Source of the DNA: an uncultured Porphyromonadaceae bacterium
GTDB lineage: Bacteria > Bacteroidota > Bacteroidia > Bacteroidales > Muribaculaceae
Length of the DNA stretch: 64,000 bases
Direction of reading: 5' to 3'
Assembly: GCA_900544305.1 (NCBI GenBank)
Contig: UQUV01000001.1
Coordinates: 62,001 to 126,000 of the forward strand
Under the pieces are notes generated by a model. The model did not search any database. It was given only the letters and a program-made list of their open reading frames with translations, and was not told where the DNA came from. Made by a program: the position numbers and the translations under genes. Shown piece after piece: positions 34,807 to 43,655 of this stretch (its first letter is position 1; each line of letters begins with the position of its first letter).

Positions 34807-36117
34807 ATGAAATACTATAGTACAAACGGGAAAGCCCAGATGGCTTCTCTGAAGAGTGCGGTTATCAAAGGGCTGGCATCCGACAGAGGATTGTATATGC
34901 CGGAGCGTATCCCGTCCATTCCTAAGGCATTCTTTAAAAATATAGGAGAAATGTCCTTGCAGGAGATTTCTTATGCCGTAGCGAACACGCTTTTTGGTGA
35001 GGACATAGAATCGGAAGTGCTAAAAGAGATTGTCGATGAAACATTGAATTTTGACATTCCGTTGAAGCATGTGTCGGAGAATCGTTACAGTTTGGAACTT
35101 TACCATGGGCCGACTTTGGCATTCAAAGATGTCGGAGCCCGTTTTATGGCACGATTGTTGGGCTATTTTAATTCCCGCAGTTCGGATACCCGTCCGGTGA
35201 ATGTATTGGTCGCTACTTCCGGTGACACGGGAAGTGCGGTGGCGAATGGGTTCTTGGGCGTAGAAGGCGTACGTGTGTTCGTGCTTTATCCTAAGGGAAA
35301 AGTAAGTGAGATACAGGAATCTCAATTTACAACTTTAGGCCAAAACATAACAGCCATTGAGGTAGAAGGCACATTCGACGACTGTCAGGCTTTGGTGAAA
35401 AATGCTTTCATGGATGCAGAGTTGAACCGCCATTTGAAACTGACGAGCGCCAATTCCATCAATATAGCCCGTTTCCTACCGCAAATGTTCTATTATTTTT
35501 ATGCTTATGCGCAGTTGTTGCGGAAGGGTGACATTGATATGGAAAATATTGTCGTCGCTGTGCCCAGTGGTAATTTCGGTAACTTGACAGCCGGTTTGTT
35601 TGCTAAAAAAATGGGTCTTCCTATTAAGCGTTTTATTGCGGCAAACAACCGAAATGATATGTTCTATAACTATTTGCAGACAGGAATATATTCTCCGAAA
35701 CCGTCCGTTCAGACAATAGCCAATGCCATGGATGTAGGCGATCCAAGCAATTTTGCCAGAATTTTGGCTTTGTACGGACATTCTTATGATGCTATCAAAA
35801 GAGATATTTCCGGGTGCACATATACCGATGAACAGATATCGGAAACGTTGCGCAACACCTTTGAGGTAGACCATTATTTGCTTGACCCTCATGGAGCGGT
35901 TGCATATAGGGCTTTGCTCGAAGGATTGAAGCCGAATGAAACCGGTGTGTTCCTGGAGACTGCACATCCGGCTAAATTCAAATCGACAGTTGATTCCATT
36001 ATTTCCGGCGAGGTGGAGATTCCGGTCAAACTGCAGAAATTCATGGAAGGACAGAAACAGTCCATACCAATGTCGGCAGCATTCCCGGCATTGAAAAAAT
36101 ATTTATTGGAACAATAG
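34807..36117 (+). CDS. thrC: Threonine synthase
   Basis: PLP enzyme converting O-phosphohomoserine to threonine. The 436-residue protein has Lys107 in PTLAFKDVG as the PLP lysine and the loops TSGDTGSAVA and PSGNFGNLTAG that hold the cofactor phosphate. It is the last gene of the thr operon, 9 bases after the ApgM-like gene. A weak hairpin (36127-36175) follows and overlaps the convergent EamA gene; it lacks a T run. Confidence 0.96.
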   Translation: MKYYSTNGKAQMASLKSAVIKGLASDRGLYMPERIPSIPKAFFKNIGEMSLQEISYAVANTLFGEDIESEVLKEIVDETLNFDIPLKHVSENRYSLELYHGPTLAFKDVGARFMARLLGYFNSRSSDTRPVNVLVATSGDTGSAVANGFLGVEGVRVFVLYPKGKVSEIQESQFTTLGQNITAIEVEGTFDDCQALVKNAFMDAELNRHLKLTSANSINIARFLPQMFYYFYAYAQLLRKGDIDMENIVVAVPSGNFGNLTAGLFAKKMGLPIKRFIAANNRNDMFYNYLQTGIYSPKPSVQTIANAMDVGDPSNFARILALYGHSYDAIKRDISGCTYTDEQISETLRNTFEVDHYLLDPHGAVAYRALLEGLKPNETGVFLETAHPAKFKSTVDSIISGEVEIPVKLQKFMEGQKQSIPMSAAFPALKKYLLEQ

Positions 36118-36147
36118 TGCTGAGTTCGTTTCCGAAAGTGCTTGAAA

Positions 36148-37056
36148 TTATTTGAATTTCACTTTTTCGGAAACGATGACTCCGCTGATTGTCAGGGCGC
36201 AGCCGATGTAGCCGACTATGCTGACGTTTTCATTCAACAGCCATACTGAAGCAATGAGGGTGATGACTGGTGAGAAATACAGATAGTTGGATGCGCGGGA
36301 GGCGCCTAATTTGTTGATGGCCTCGTTCCAAAGAATGAATGCAAGCATTGAACATACGACACCCAGAAAGAGAATGTGCATCCATACAACCGGTTCCTTC
36401 AAAATGGCAAAATCCATAAAATGGTCTTGGAATGTAAGGAACGGAAGGGCGGTGATCACACCGTAGAAAAATATCTTTCGGGAAATGAATAGCGTGTCGT
36501 AGCGCGCGTTCAGCTTTTTAACTACTATGCAATAGATGGCAAAGCTGACAGCGGCAAAAATGGAAAGAAGGTCGCCTAACGGTTTTACCTCAATGTTGAA
36601 GCTGCTGTTGAATATCACACATGCAACACCGATAAATGCAATGATTGACCCGACAATGAAGCCTTTGCTGAGTTGCTCTGTCTTATACATCATTTTCGTA
36701 AGCAGTACGGTGATGATAGGTGACAGTGTTACCAGCAGAGAAACGTTGGTTACCAATGTATATTGCAATGCCGTATTTTCGCCAATGTAGTAAATGGAGC
36801 CGCCACAAAGTCCACATATCATGAAAAGCGCTTCGTCTTTCAGCGAGTCGGACATAAGTTTGCGGAATGTGAGTGCCAGAATTACCAGATAGGCAATGAC
36901 AAAACGGATAATATATATTTCGGTGGGTTGAATGCCCGCATCAAGAAGTTTGCTGGTTGAAACGAAAGAAACGCCCCAAACTGCGGCTACAAAAAATGCC
37001 AGTAAGTGATAAAGGACAGGGTTGCTGTTTTTGCTATAAACGTTTGTGTATTTCAT
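36148..37056 (-). CDS. EamA-family (DMT) transporter
   Basis: A 302-residue inner-membrane protein with about ten hydrophobic helices in two EamA repeats (about 15-145 and 160-298). The first repeat has the typical FVAAVWGVSFVSTSKLL, the second LGVVCSMLAFILWNEAINKLGA. Such proteins export amino acids, nucleosides or other metabolites. Adjacency to the convergent thr operon hints at amino-acid export, but this is only positional. A degenerate repeat copy with a TATCTTTG box lies about 100 bases upstream. Confidence 0.88.
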   Translation of the reverse strand: MKYTNVYSKNSNPVLYHLLAFFVAAVWGVSFVSTSKLLDAGIQPTEIYIIRFVIAYLVILALTFRKLMSDSLKDEALFMICGLCGGSIYYIGENTALQYTLVTNVSLLVTLSPIITVLLTKMMYKTEQLSKGFIVGSIIAFIGVACVIFNSSFNIEVKPLGDLLSIFAAVSFAIYCIVVKKLNARYDTLFISRKIFFYGVITALPFLTFQDHFMDFAILKEPVVWMHILFLGVVCSMLAFILWNEAINKLGASRASNYLYFSPVITLIASVWLLNENVSIVGYIGCALTISGVIVSEKVKFK

Positions 37057-37129
37057 ATAAGTATGGTTTCAATGTTGTCATGGATGCAATGTCGTGTGCG
37101 TTTTGTCAAACTGTTTATGTTTGACGATA

Positions 37130-37159
37130 CCGAATCACATCCTATCATATGCAAAGATA
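37130..37159 (-). repeat. Degenerate copy (one end) of the dispersed palindromic repeat
   Basis: CCGAATCACATCCTATCATATG followed by CAAAGATA matches the right arm and boundary of the other copies with several changes. The left arm is not recognisable. The minus-strand TATCTTTG (37152-37159) faces the EamA gene. Confidence 0.55.
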
Positions 37160-37227
37160 TTTAATATTTATGAATAGCTGTACTGAATTATGTAAAATGA
37201 ACTAAAAAACTGCAAGATTTTCACTCG

Positions 37228-37263
37228 TTGCCGGCCTGTTTAAAAACAGGCTGTGCACGGCAA
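37228..37263. promoter_or_regulatory. Two-part inverted repeat upstream of fur
   Basis: Outer arms TTGCCG (37228-37233) and CGGCAA (37258-37263) enclose inner arms GCCTGTTT (37234-37241) and AAACAGGC (37244-37251). No T run follows in either direction, so it is not an obvious terminator. It ends about 20 bases before the fur -33 element. Confidence 0.5.
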
Positions 37264-37281
37264 GAAAATTCAGACGGTTCG

Positions 37282-37313
37282 TTTTGCATTTATGGCGGTT
37301 TGCATTATCTTTG
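37282..37313 (+). promoter_or_regulatory. Promoter of fur-purA
   Basis: TTTTG ending at 37286, a 19-base spacer and TATCTTTG (37306-37313): a perfect -33/-7 match; leader about 72 bases. Confidence 0.8.
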
Positions 37314-37388
37314 TATGCTGATAGGCTATGGTCTGGAATTTTTTCTGACCGTGTCTTGATATAGCAGTTAATACAGAACAGATTTTTA

Positions 37389-37868
37389 ATGGTCGCAACT
37401 GAGGACAAATCGGTATTGGTGGCTCGGGCAAAATTGTCGGAGTATCTGGACAGCAAAAAGCTTCGTAAGACGCCTGAGCGTTTTGCGATACTTGATGTCG
37501 TGTTCTCGCATAATGACCATTTTGGAGTGGAAACCATTTTTGCGGAAATGGAAGAAAATTCCTATCACGTCAGCCGTTCTACGGTTTATAATACGATGGA
37601 ACTGTTCTGCGACTGTGGTATTGTGCGGAAACACCAGTTCGGTACACAGAAGGCTTTGTATGAAAAGGTGGTCAGTTCGGGCAATCATCATCATCTGATT
37701 TGTACGGAATGCGGAAAAATCAAGGAGATGAAGGATAGTGAACTGATGCGTTATATCAGCATGCGGAAGTATGGAACATTTACGGCTTCATATGTATCGC
37801 TCTATGTGTACGGAATTTGTTCCACCTGTGCCAGAAAACAACGGAGAAATAAAAAAACAACCAAATAA
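37389..37868 (+). CDS. Fur-family transcriptional regulator
   Basis: A 159-residue metal- or redox-responsive repressor. The winged helix covers about residues 20-85 (LRKTPERFAILDVVFS; VSRSTVYNTMELF). The dimer domain has a His cluster at 100-102 and a structural zinc site formed by Cys105, Cys108, Cys144 and Cys147. The sequence does not separate Fur from Zur or PerR with confidence, since the His-rich site is common to all. It has its own promoter and is followed by purA after 23 bases. Confidence 0.92.
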   Translation: MVATEDKSVLVARAKLSEYLDSKKLRKTPERFAILDVVFSHNDHFGVETIFAEMEENSYHVSRSTVYNTMELFCDCGIVRKHQFGTQKALYEKVVSSGNHHHLICTECGKIKEMKDSELMRYISMRKYGTFTASYVSLYVYGICSTCARKQRRNKKTTK

Positions 37869-37891
37869 ACGAATATCAAAATCGAAAAATT

Positions 37892-39160
37892 ATGAAAGTA
37901 GATGTGCTTTTAGGCTTACAATGGGGCGATGAAGGAAAAGGAAAGGTCGTCGATGTTTTGACTCCGCGCTACGATGTAGTAGCCCGTTTCCAGGGCGGTC
38001 CGAATGCCGGTCACACGCTTGAATTTGAAGGAAAGAAATATGTATTGCGTTCTATTCCTTCCGGTATTTTCCAACACGGACAAATCAACATTATCGGTAA
38101 TGGCGTAGTGCTTGACCCGGTTTTGTTCCGTGAAGAGGCAGAAGCTCTCGAACAAAGTGGCGTAAATATCAAGAAAATCTTGAAAATTTCAAAGAAGGCT
38201 CATTTGATTCTTCCTACTCACCGTTTGCTCGATGCTGCCAACGAACGTCGTAAAGGTGATGCAAAAATCGGTACCACCGGTAAGGGTATCGGTCCGACTT
38301 ATACAGACAAGACAAGCCGTAACGGTTTGCGCGTAGGTGATATCTTCTGCGATTTTGAGAAAAAATATGAAGCGGCTAAAGCCAAACATATCGATACGCT
38401 GACTATGTTCGGTGAAAAAGTGGATTTGTCAGAACTTGAACCGAAATGGCTTGACGCTATCAATTATTTGAAAGAATACGATATAATCGACAGCGAACAC
38501 TATGTCAACAAACTGATGGCTGAAGGCAAGAGCGTTTTGTGTGAAGGTGCACAGGGAACAATGCTTGACATTGACTTCGGTTCATATCCGTTTGTGACAT
38601 CATCCAATACAATTTGTGCGGGTGCTTGTACAGGGCTTGGAGTTGCTCCGAACCGCATTGGTGAAGTTTACGGTATTTTCAAGGCATACTGTACACGTGT
38701 CGGCAGTGGTCCTTTCCCGACAGAATTGTTTGACGAAACAGGCAAGAAGATTCGTGATATTGGTCATGAATATGGTGCTGTGACAGGTCGTGAACGCCGT
38801 TGCGGTTGGGTTGACTTGGTTGCATTGCGCTATGCTATCATGTTGAACGGAGTTACTCAGCTGATTATGATGAAGAGCGATGTGCTTGACACATTCCCGA
38901 CAATCAAGGCTTGTGTAGCTTATCGCATCAACGGAGAGGAAACCCGTGACTTCCCATTCTCTGTAGATGGTGTGGATTTGGAACCGGTTTACAAGGAACT
39001 TCCAGGATGGAATGTTGATATGACAAAATTCAAGAGCGAAGATGAATTCCCGCAAGAATTTAAGGATTATATCAAATTCCTTGAAACAGAATTGGAAGTG
39101 CCTATCACTATCCTTTCTGTTGGTCCGGATCGTGAACAGACGATTATTCGCAAAAAATAG
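37892..39160 (+). CDS. purA: Adenylosuccinate synthetase
   Basis: Converts IMP and aspartate to adenylosuccinate with GTP, first step of AMP synthesis. The 422-residue protein has the N-terminal GTP loop LGLQWGDEGKGK with Asp13 and Lys16, and catalytic His41 in NAGHTLEF, all at E. coli positions. The GERRCGWVDL segment is also present. It lies 23 bases after the Fur-family gene. A Fur-family regulator followed by purA is probably read from the promoter at 37282, although purA could have additional promoters. Confidence 0.97.
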   Translation: MKVDVLLGLQWGDEGKGKVVDVLTPRYDVVARFQGGPNAGHTLEFEGKKYVLRSIPSGIFQHGQINIIGNGVVLDPVLFREEAEALEQSGVNIKKILKISKKAHLILPTHRLLDAANERRKGDAKIGTTGKGIGPTYTDKTSRNGLRVGDIFCDFEKKYEAAKAKHIDTLTMFGEKVDLSELEPKWLDAINYLKEYDIIDSEHYVNKLMAEGKSVLCEGAQGTMLDIDFGSYPFVTSSNTICAGACTGLGVAPNRIGEVYGIFKAYCTRVGSGPFPTELFDETGKKIRDIGHEYGAVTGRERRCGWVDLVALRYAIMLNGVTQLIMMKSDVLDTFPTIKACVAYRINGEETRDFPFSVDGVDLEPVYKELPGWNVDMTKFKSEDEFPQEFKDYIKFLETELEVPITILSVGPDREQTIIRKK

Positions 39161-39194
39161 AATAAAAACTAAACTTTGAAAAACTTTTAATACC

Positions 39195-40442
39195 ATGGCT
39201 AAAGTAAGACCGTTCAAGGGGGTACGTCCTCCTGCAGATTTAGTGACAGAAGTAGCTTCTCGTCCTTATGATGTGCTTAATTCGGAAGAAGCCCGTAAGG
39301 AAGCGGAAGGCAACGAGAAATCGTTGTACCACATCATTAAACCTGAAATTGATTTCGAGCCGGGAACGGACGAACATGATCCTAAAGTTTATGACCGCGC
39401 GGTTGAAAACTTTAAGATGTTTCAGGAGAAAGGTTGGCTGGTGCAGGATGCGAAGCCTTGCTACTATGTATATGCTCAGACAATGGATGGCCGCACGCAA
39501 TATGGTTTTGTGGTGGCTGCCAATGTCGACGACTATATGTCGGGGCACATTAAGAAACATGAACTGACGCGTCGCGACAAGGAAGAGGACCGTATGAAGC
39601 ATGTCCGCATCAATCGGGCAAATGTGGAGCCGGTGTTTTTTACTTTTCCTGACAATGCGGAACTGGAAGAGATATTGCATCAGGTGACTGCCGGAAAGCC
39701 GGAGTATGACTTCGTGGCTGAAGACGGTTTCGGACACACGTTCTGGGTGATTAAAGATGACGACAAAATTCAGCGCATCACCGAACTGTTTGCCGAAATT
39801 CCGGATATGTATATCGCCGACGGCCATCACCGCAGTGCAGCTGCTGCGCTTGTAGGAAAGGAAATGGCTGATGCAAACCCGAATCATACGGGCAATGAGG
39901 AATATAACTATTTCCTTGCCGTATGTTTCCCGGCATCGCATTTGAAGGTGATTGACTACAATCGTGTCGTACGTGACTTGAACGGTTTGTCGAAAGACGA
40001 ATTTTTAGCCAAGTTAAGAGTTGACTTTGATGTCGAGCTGAAGGGCAAATATATTTACAAGCCGGCAAGGTTGCATAACTTTTCCCTTTATCTCGATGGC
40101 GAATGGTATTCATTGACGGCGAAGCCGGGCACATACAACGACAATGATCCTATTGGCGTGCTGGATGTGACTATTTCGTCTGATTTGATTCTTCGCGATA
40201 TTTTGGGAATAACTGATTTGCGTTCTGACAAACGAATTGATTTCGTAGGTGGAATCCGTGGTTTGGAAGAATTGAAACGCCGTGTTGACAGCGGAGAAAT
40301 GGCCATAGCTTTGGCATTGTATCCGGTAACCATGCAGCAAATCATAGATATTGCCGATACGGGTAATATCATGCCTCCAAAAACCACATGGTTTGAACCT
40401 AAGTTGCGTTCAGGCTTGGTTATTCACAAACTTGATGATTGA
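39195..40442 (+). CDS. DUF1015 family protein
   Basis: A 415-residue protein of the DUF1015 family, often annotated as SerK-like. Visible conserved segments are VRPPADLVTEVASRPYDVL at the N-terminus, GHIKKHELTRRDKEEDR (about 115-131) and MYIADGHHRSAAA (about 205-217), which is Asp/His-rich and may hold a metal or active site. Some archaeal and bacterial relatives are serine kinases; whether this one is cannot be told. It follows purA by 34 bases and ends at a bidirectional terminator. Confidence 0.88.
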   Translation: MAKVRPFKGVRPPADLVTEVASRPYDVLNSEEARKEAEGNEKSLYHIIKPEIDFEPGTDEHDPKVYDRAVENFKMFQEKGWLVQDAKPCYYVYAQTMDGRTQYGFVVAANVDDYMSGHIKKHELTRRDKEEDRMKHVRINRANVEPVFFTFPDNAELEEILHQVTAGKPEYDFVAEDGFGHTFWVIKDDDKIQRITELFAEIPDMYIADGHHRSAAAALVGKEMADANPNHTGNEEYNYFLAVCFPASHLKVIDYNRVVRDLNGLSKDEFLAKLRVDFDVELKGKYIYKPARLHNFSLYLDGEWYSLTAKPGTYNDNDPIGVLDVTISSDLILRDILGITDLRSDKRIDFVGGIRGLEELKRRVDSGEMAIALALYPVTMQQIIDIADTGNIMPPKTTWFEPKLRSGLVIHKLDD

Positions 40443-40456
40443 TAAAGTAATCCGAT

Positions 40457-40494
40457 AAGAAAATGTCCGACATGAGTGCCGGACGTTTTCTTTT
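40457..40494. terminator. Bidirectional terminator between DUF1015 gene and yraN
   Basis: AAGAAAATGTCCG (40457-40469) pairs with CGGACGTTTTCTT (40480-40492) with one T-G pair, 10-base loop, T and A runs on both flanks. Confidence 0.85.
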
Positions 40495-40499
40495 GTATC

Positions 40500-40868
40500 T
40501 TACAATGCTTTCAATTGGGGCATAATGGCATCGATGTAGTGCTCAATGTGGAAATTGTCGGGTGTTCCTGTCAGGAGAATGATGTCGAACTGGAGTTCAT
40601 GGGGCAATTCGTATTGGTTGATATAGGCCGTTCCGGCCTTGATGAGATTGCCGATTTTCTTTTTGTCGATGACTTCGCTCAAATCTTCAATTTCTTCCGA
40701 GCGAGTCTTGACCTCCACTATGATAATTCTGTTGCCTTTCTCTGCTACGATGTCTATTTCCGCTTTTCCGCATCGCCAGTTTTGTTCCCGTATGATGTAG
40801 CCTTGCTTTAGCAGCGTTTCAAATGCGGCTTCTTCTCCCTTTTTTCCGAATTCATTGTGTTCAGCCAT
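40500..40868 (-). CDS. YraN family endonuclease-like protein
   Basis: A 122-residue protein of the UPF0102/YraN family, a compact PD-(D/E)XK-like fold: FGKKGEEAAFETLLKQGY, then NWRCGKAEIDIVAE and IIIVEVKTR. These carry the Glu, Asp and E-x-K residues of the nuclease core. The cellular role is not settled. The start at 40868 is chosen because it gives the usual family N-terminus (AEHNEFGKKGE) and avoids an overlap with the upstream U32 gene. It is the last gene of a five-gene minus-strand unit. Confidence 0.9.
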   Translation of the reverse strand: MAEHNEFGKKGEEAAFETLLKQGYIIREQNWRCGKAEIDIVAEKGNRIIIVEVKTRSEEIEDLSEVIDKKKIGNLIKAGTAYINQYELPHELQFDIILLTGTPDNFHIEHYIDAIMPQLKAL

Positions 40869-40879
40869 AGGTGTGGTTG

Positions 40880-42709
40880 TTATTTTGCCCGGCGGAGCAG
40901 CATTTGACAATTTTTGCAATCGAATTCCACGGCGAGTCTTACTTCTCCGGAAACCAGCGTGATGTTTCTGTCAAGTCGGCCCGCATTTTTCCCTTTTAAA
41001 CAGCAGTCCATCTCGCGGCGGATGCAGTAGCGGGTTGTCATGAGCACATCGTTATCATTTTTTCTTGCCGATACTTCCATTGCTGGCTCAATAGTTTTTG
41101 TTTCGTGCTCTCTGTAGAATGTTTCGGCTTTGCTGTTAGCCACGTTGTCGGCGAATGAAAGAGAAGCGGGAGCGGCAACAGTCTTGTCTTCATTTCGACG
41201 ATATTCAAAATGATATGTTGCGCGTATGTCATTTTCCAACAGTTCACATAATTCGCGACGGATGGCTGTCATTGTGGACGCCGGAATGAATAAATCGGCT
41301 GTATTGCCGGCATCGAACGACCGGAGTGTGAAATGGGTGTCGCCAAGTTTTCCAAATGCTTTAACGCGTGCCTCTTCCTGATTCGTTTTCGCTGGAATCA
41401 GTTCCAACGGAGTTCGTAGCGTAACGCGGTGTCCGGTTTCGTCGGTCATTTCCGTACTTATGCCGTCGGAAAGTCGCATTATGCGAATGTCAACAGCCAG
41501 TTTGCGTGTCGCTGAATCTTTCGCCAATAATGCCGTAAATGTCTGGTCGAAATTACGGTATAGCTGTGTTCCTTTTGGAAGGAATATTTTTTCAAGGGGC
41601 ACAATTGTGTTGTCTTCCGTTTTATTGGCACGGAAGCCACATAGTTCGCGGCGGTTGTTGAAGTAGACAAGTCCGTCGCCGTTTGAAAGTTGTTTGTGGC
41701 CGTTTACGGTTATGCGATTGCCTTTCGTTTCTTTTACGGTACCGATGAATTCACCGATTGATTTTGGAGTGTCGAATGATGCCATCGGTTCGGCAGGCTG
41801 TCGTCTGTCAAAGAAATAGTGGGTGAAACCACGGTTGAAGCTCTTTTCAAGGCAAGGCTCAAAGTCGAGGCTTACCTGTCCGACAGCTCCGCGTACATAC
41901 TTGTCAGGATGCTTGCGGCATATATCGTTCAGCCGTTGGTGATAGTAGGCTGTTACATTTTTTACATAGGCACTTTCTTTCAGTCGGCCTTCAATTTTGA
42001 ACGATGAAGCGCCGGCATCCAGCAATTCTTCCAATCGGTCGCTTTGGTTGAAGTCCCGTAACGAAAGGAGGTGTTTCCCTTTCATTACCACGTTGCCTTT
42101 GCTGTCAATCATGTCATAGGCAAGACGGCAAATTTGTGCACATTCTCCGCGGTTGGCGCTTCGTCCTTTGATGGCGCAGCTGGCATGGCATCTTCCGCTG
42201 TAGCTGACGCACAAAGCTCCGTGGATGAAACATTCCAGCGGCATAGATACATTGTCGTGAATATCGCTGATTTCTTTTGCGGAGAGTTCCCGTGCCAATA
42301 CGATTTGCGAGAAACCCACAGCTTCCAGAAACTTGGCTTTTTCAACAGTGCGTGTGTCGCATTGTGTGCTGGCATGAAGCTGGATAGGGGGAATGTCAAG
42401 GCGAAGGATTCCCATATCCTGAACAATCAGGGCGTCGGTCCCGATTTTATAGAGTTCGCGAATGAGACGTTCCACGTCTTTCAACTCCTGTTCGTAAAGA
42501 ATCGTGTTGACTGTCACATATATTTTAGCATTGAACAGGTGGGCAAATTCAATGGCGCGCGCTATTTCGGAAATATCGTTTCCGGCAGCTGCGCGTGCTC
42601 CGAATTTTGATGCGCCCATGTATACGGCATCGGCACCACATTTGACGGCATCGATGGCAATATCGGCATTTTTTGCCGGTGCAAGCAGTTCGATTCTTCT
42701 GGGTTTCAC
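40880..42709 (-). CDS. U32 family peptidase / tRNA-hydroxylation type protein
   Basis: A 609-residue protein of peptidase family U32, with a TIM-barrel N-terminal region (IELLAPAKNADIAIDAV) and a four-cysteine iron-sulfur motif: Cys167, Cys174, Cys190 and Cys194. The C-terminal half contains DUF3656-like sequence. The E. coli relatives TrhP (YegQ) and RlhA (YdcP) hydroxylate tRNA and 23S rRNA; which role applies here is not shown. The C-terminus adds another Cys-rich tail (CIRREMDCC, CKNC). It lies between metA and yraN with gaps of 11-12 bases. Confidence 0.88.
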   Translation of the reverse strand: MKPRRIELLAPAKNADIAIDAVKCGADAVYMGASKFGARAAAGNDISEIARAIEFAHLFNAKIYVTVNTILYEQELKDVERLIRELYKIGTDALIVQDMGILRLDIPPIQLHASTQCDTRTVEKAKFLEAVGFSQIVLARELSAKEISDIHDNVSMPLECFIHGALCVSYSGRCHASCAIKGRSANRGECAQICRLAYDMIDSKGNVVMKGKHLLSLRDFNQSDRLEELLDAGASSFKIEGRLKESAYVKNVTAYYHQRLNDICRKHPDKYVRGAVGQVSLDFEPCLEKSFNRGFTHYFFDRRQPAEPMASFDTPKSIGEFIGTVKETKGNRITVNGHKQLSNGDGLVYFNNRRELCGFRANKTEDNTIVPLEKIFLPKGTQLYRNFDQTFTALLAKDSATRKLAVDIRIMRLSDGISTEMTDETGHRVTLRTPLELIPAKTNQEEARVKAFGKLGDTHFTLRSFDAGNTADLFIPASTMTAIRRELCELLENDIRATYHFEYRRNEDKTVAAPASLSFADNVANSKAETFYREHETKTIEPAMEVSARKNDNDVLMTTRYCIRREMDCCLKGKNAGRLDRNITLVSGEVRLAVEFDCKNCQMLLRRAK

Positions 42710-42721
42710 AGCAGTATTCTG

Positions 42722-43639
42722 TTATTTGATTTCGCGGATATCGTATGGGGTTTCCTGATAAACAAAGTAGTTGAGCCAGTTGGAGAATAACAGATTGGCG
42801 TGGCTTCTCCATCTGACAAGCGGACCTTTCGACGGATCGTCGTCGATATAATAATGCTTGGGAATCTGTGGATTCATTCCGCGTTTCAAATCGCGGCGAT
42901 ATTCGAAATCGAGGGTACCAGGAGAGTATTCAGAATGGCCTGTAATGTATATTTCACGGCCGTTTCTTGCCATGATGATATATACGCCGCTTTCGTCGCT
43001 TTCCGATACAATGTTGAGTTCCGGCACTTTTAATATATCGGCTTTCCTTACTTCACTATGTCGGCTGTGGGGCACGAAAAATTCATCGTCAAAGCCACGG
43101 AACAACGGGTTGTTCTTTTCCAATACTCTGTGGCGGAATACACCTGAGATTTTGCTGGAAAGCACGTGTTTGCGTATGCCATAGTTGTGATAGAGTCCGG
43201 CAAGAGCAGCCCAGCAGATATAGATAGTGGATGTGACATGCTTTCTTGACCAATCGAAAATTTCCTGAAGCTGGGTCCAGTAGTCGACTGTTTCAAAATC
43301 TACCATTTCAACCGGTGCACCGGTCACGATAAAACCGTCATAGTTGTTTGACTTTATTTCGTCAAACGATTTGTAGAATGTATCCAGATGTTCTTTGGGC
43401 GTGTTGGTCCATTCGTGTCCATCGGGTAAGACTAAATCCAATTCCACTTGCAGCGGCGTGTTTGAAATCAGGCGTAACAAGTCGGTTTCTGTCATCAATT
43501 TCAGCGGCATCAGATTGAGGATGGCAATCCGAAGAGGACGGATGTCCTGTGTTGATGCACGCTGTTCGTCGATGACAAATATATTTTCATTTTTAAGCTC
43601 TTCCACGGCAGGAAGAGTGCTGGGTATTCTAACCGGCAT
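42722..43639 (-). CDS. metA: MetA, homoserine O-acyltransferase (acetyl-type residue)
   Basis: Activates homoserine for methionine synthesis. The 305-residue protein aligns along its length with E. coli MetA and has the catalytic Cys142 (IYICWAAL) and the GHSEYSP motif at the His/Glu dyad. Residue 111 is Glu (TGAPVEMVDF), where E. coli has Gly. In studied MetA proteins Gly111 goes with succinyl-CoA and Glu111 with acetyl-CoA, so this enzyme is predicted to be an O-acetyltransferase despite the usual succinyltransferase name. The start at 43639 gives the family N-terminus MPVRIPSTLPA; an upstream in-frame start would run into the next gene. Confidence 0.94.
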   Translation of the reverse strand: MPVRIPSTLPAVEELKNENIFVIDEQRASTQDIRPLRIAILNLMPLKLMTETDLLRLISNTPLQVELDLVLPDGHEWTNTPKEHLDTFYKSFDEIKSNNYDGFIVTGAPVEMVDFETVDYWTQLQEIFDWSRKHVTSTIYICWAALAGLYHNYGIRKHVLSSKISGVFRHRVLEKNNPLFRGFDDEFFVPHSRHSEVRKADILKVPELNIVSESDESGVYIIMARNGREIYITGHSEYSPGTLDFEYRRDLKRGMNPQIPKHYYIDDDPSKGPLVRWRSHANLLFSNWLNYFVYQETPYDIREIK

Positions 43640-43655
43640 TTTTCTAATACTGTTT

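Larger units (their letters stand above)
37057..37388. other. 332-base divergent intergenic region (EamA / fur)
   Basis: No gene is supported. It contains a degenerate repeat copy (37130-37159), a strong two-part hairpin (37228-37263) and the fur promoter (37282-37313). Confidence 0.6.

Noticed and set aside
36127..36175. Inverted repeat after thrC as a terminator
   Set aside because: The stem has a two-base bulge and overlaps the EamA coding end, and no T run follows on the plus strand. It may act weakly, but it is not a convincing terminator.
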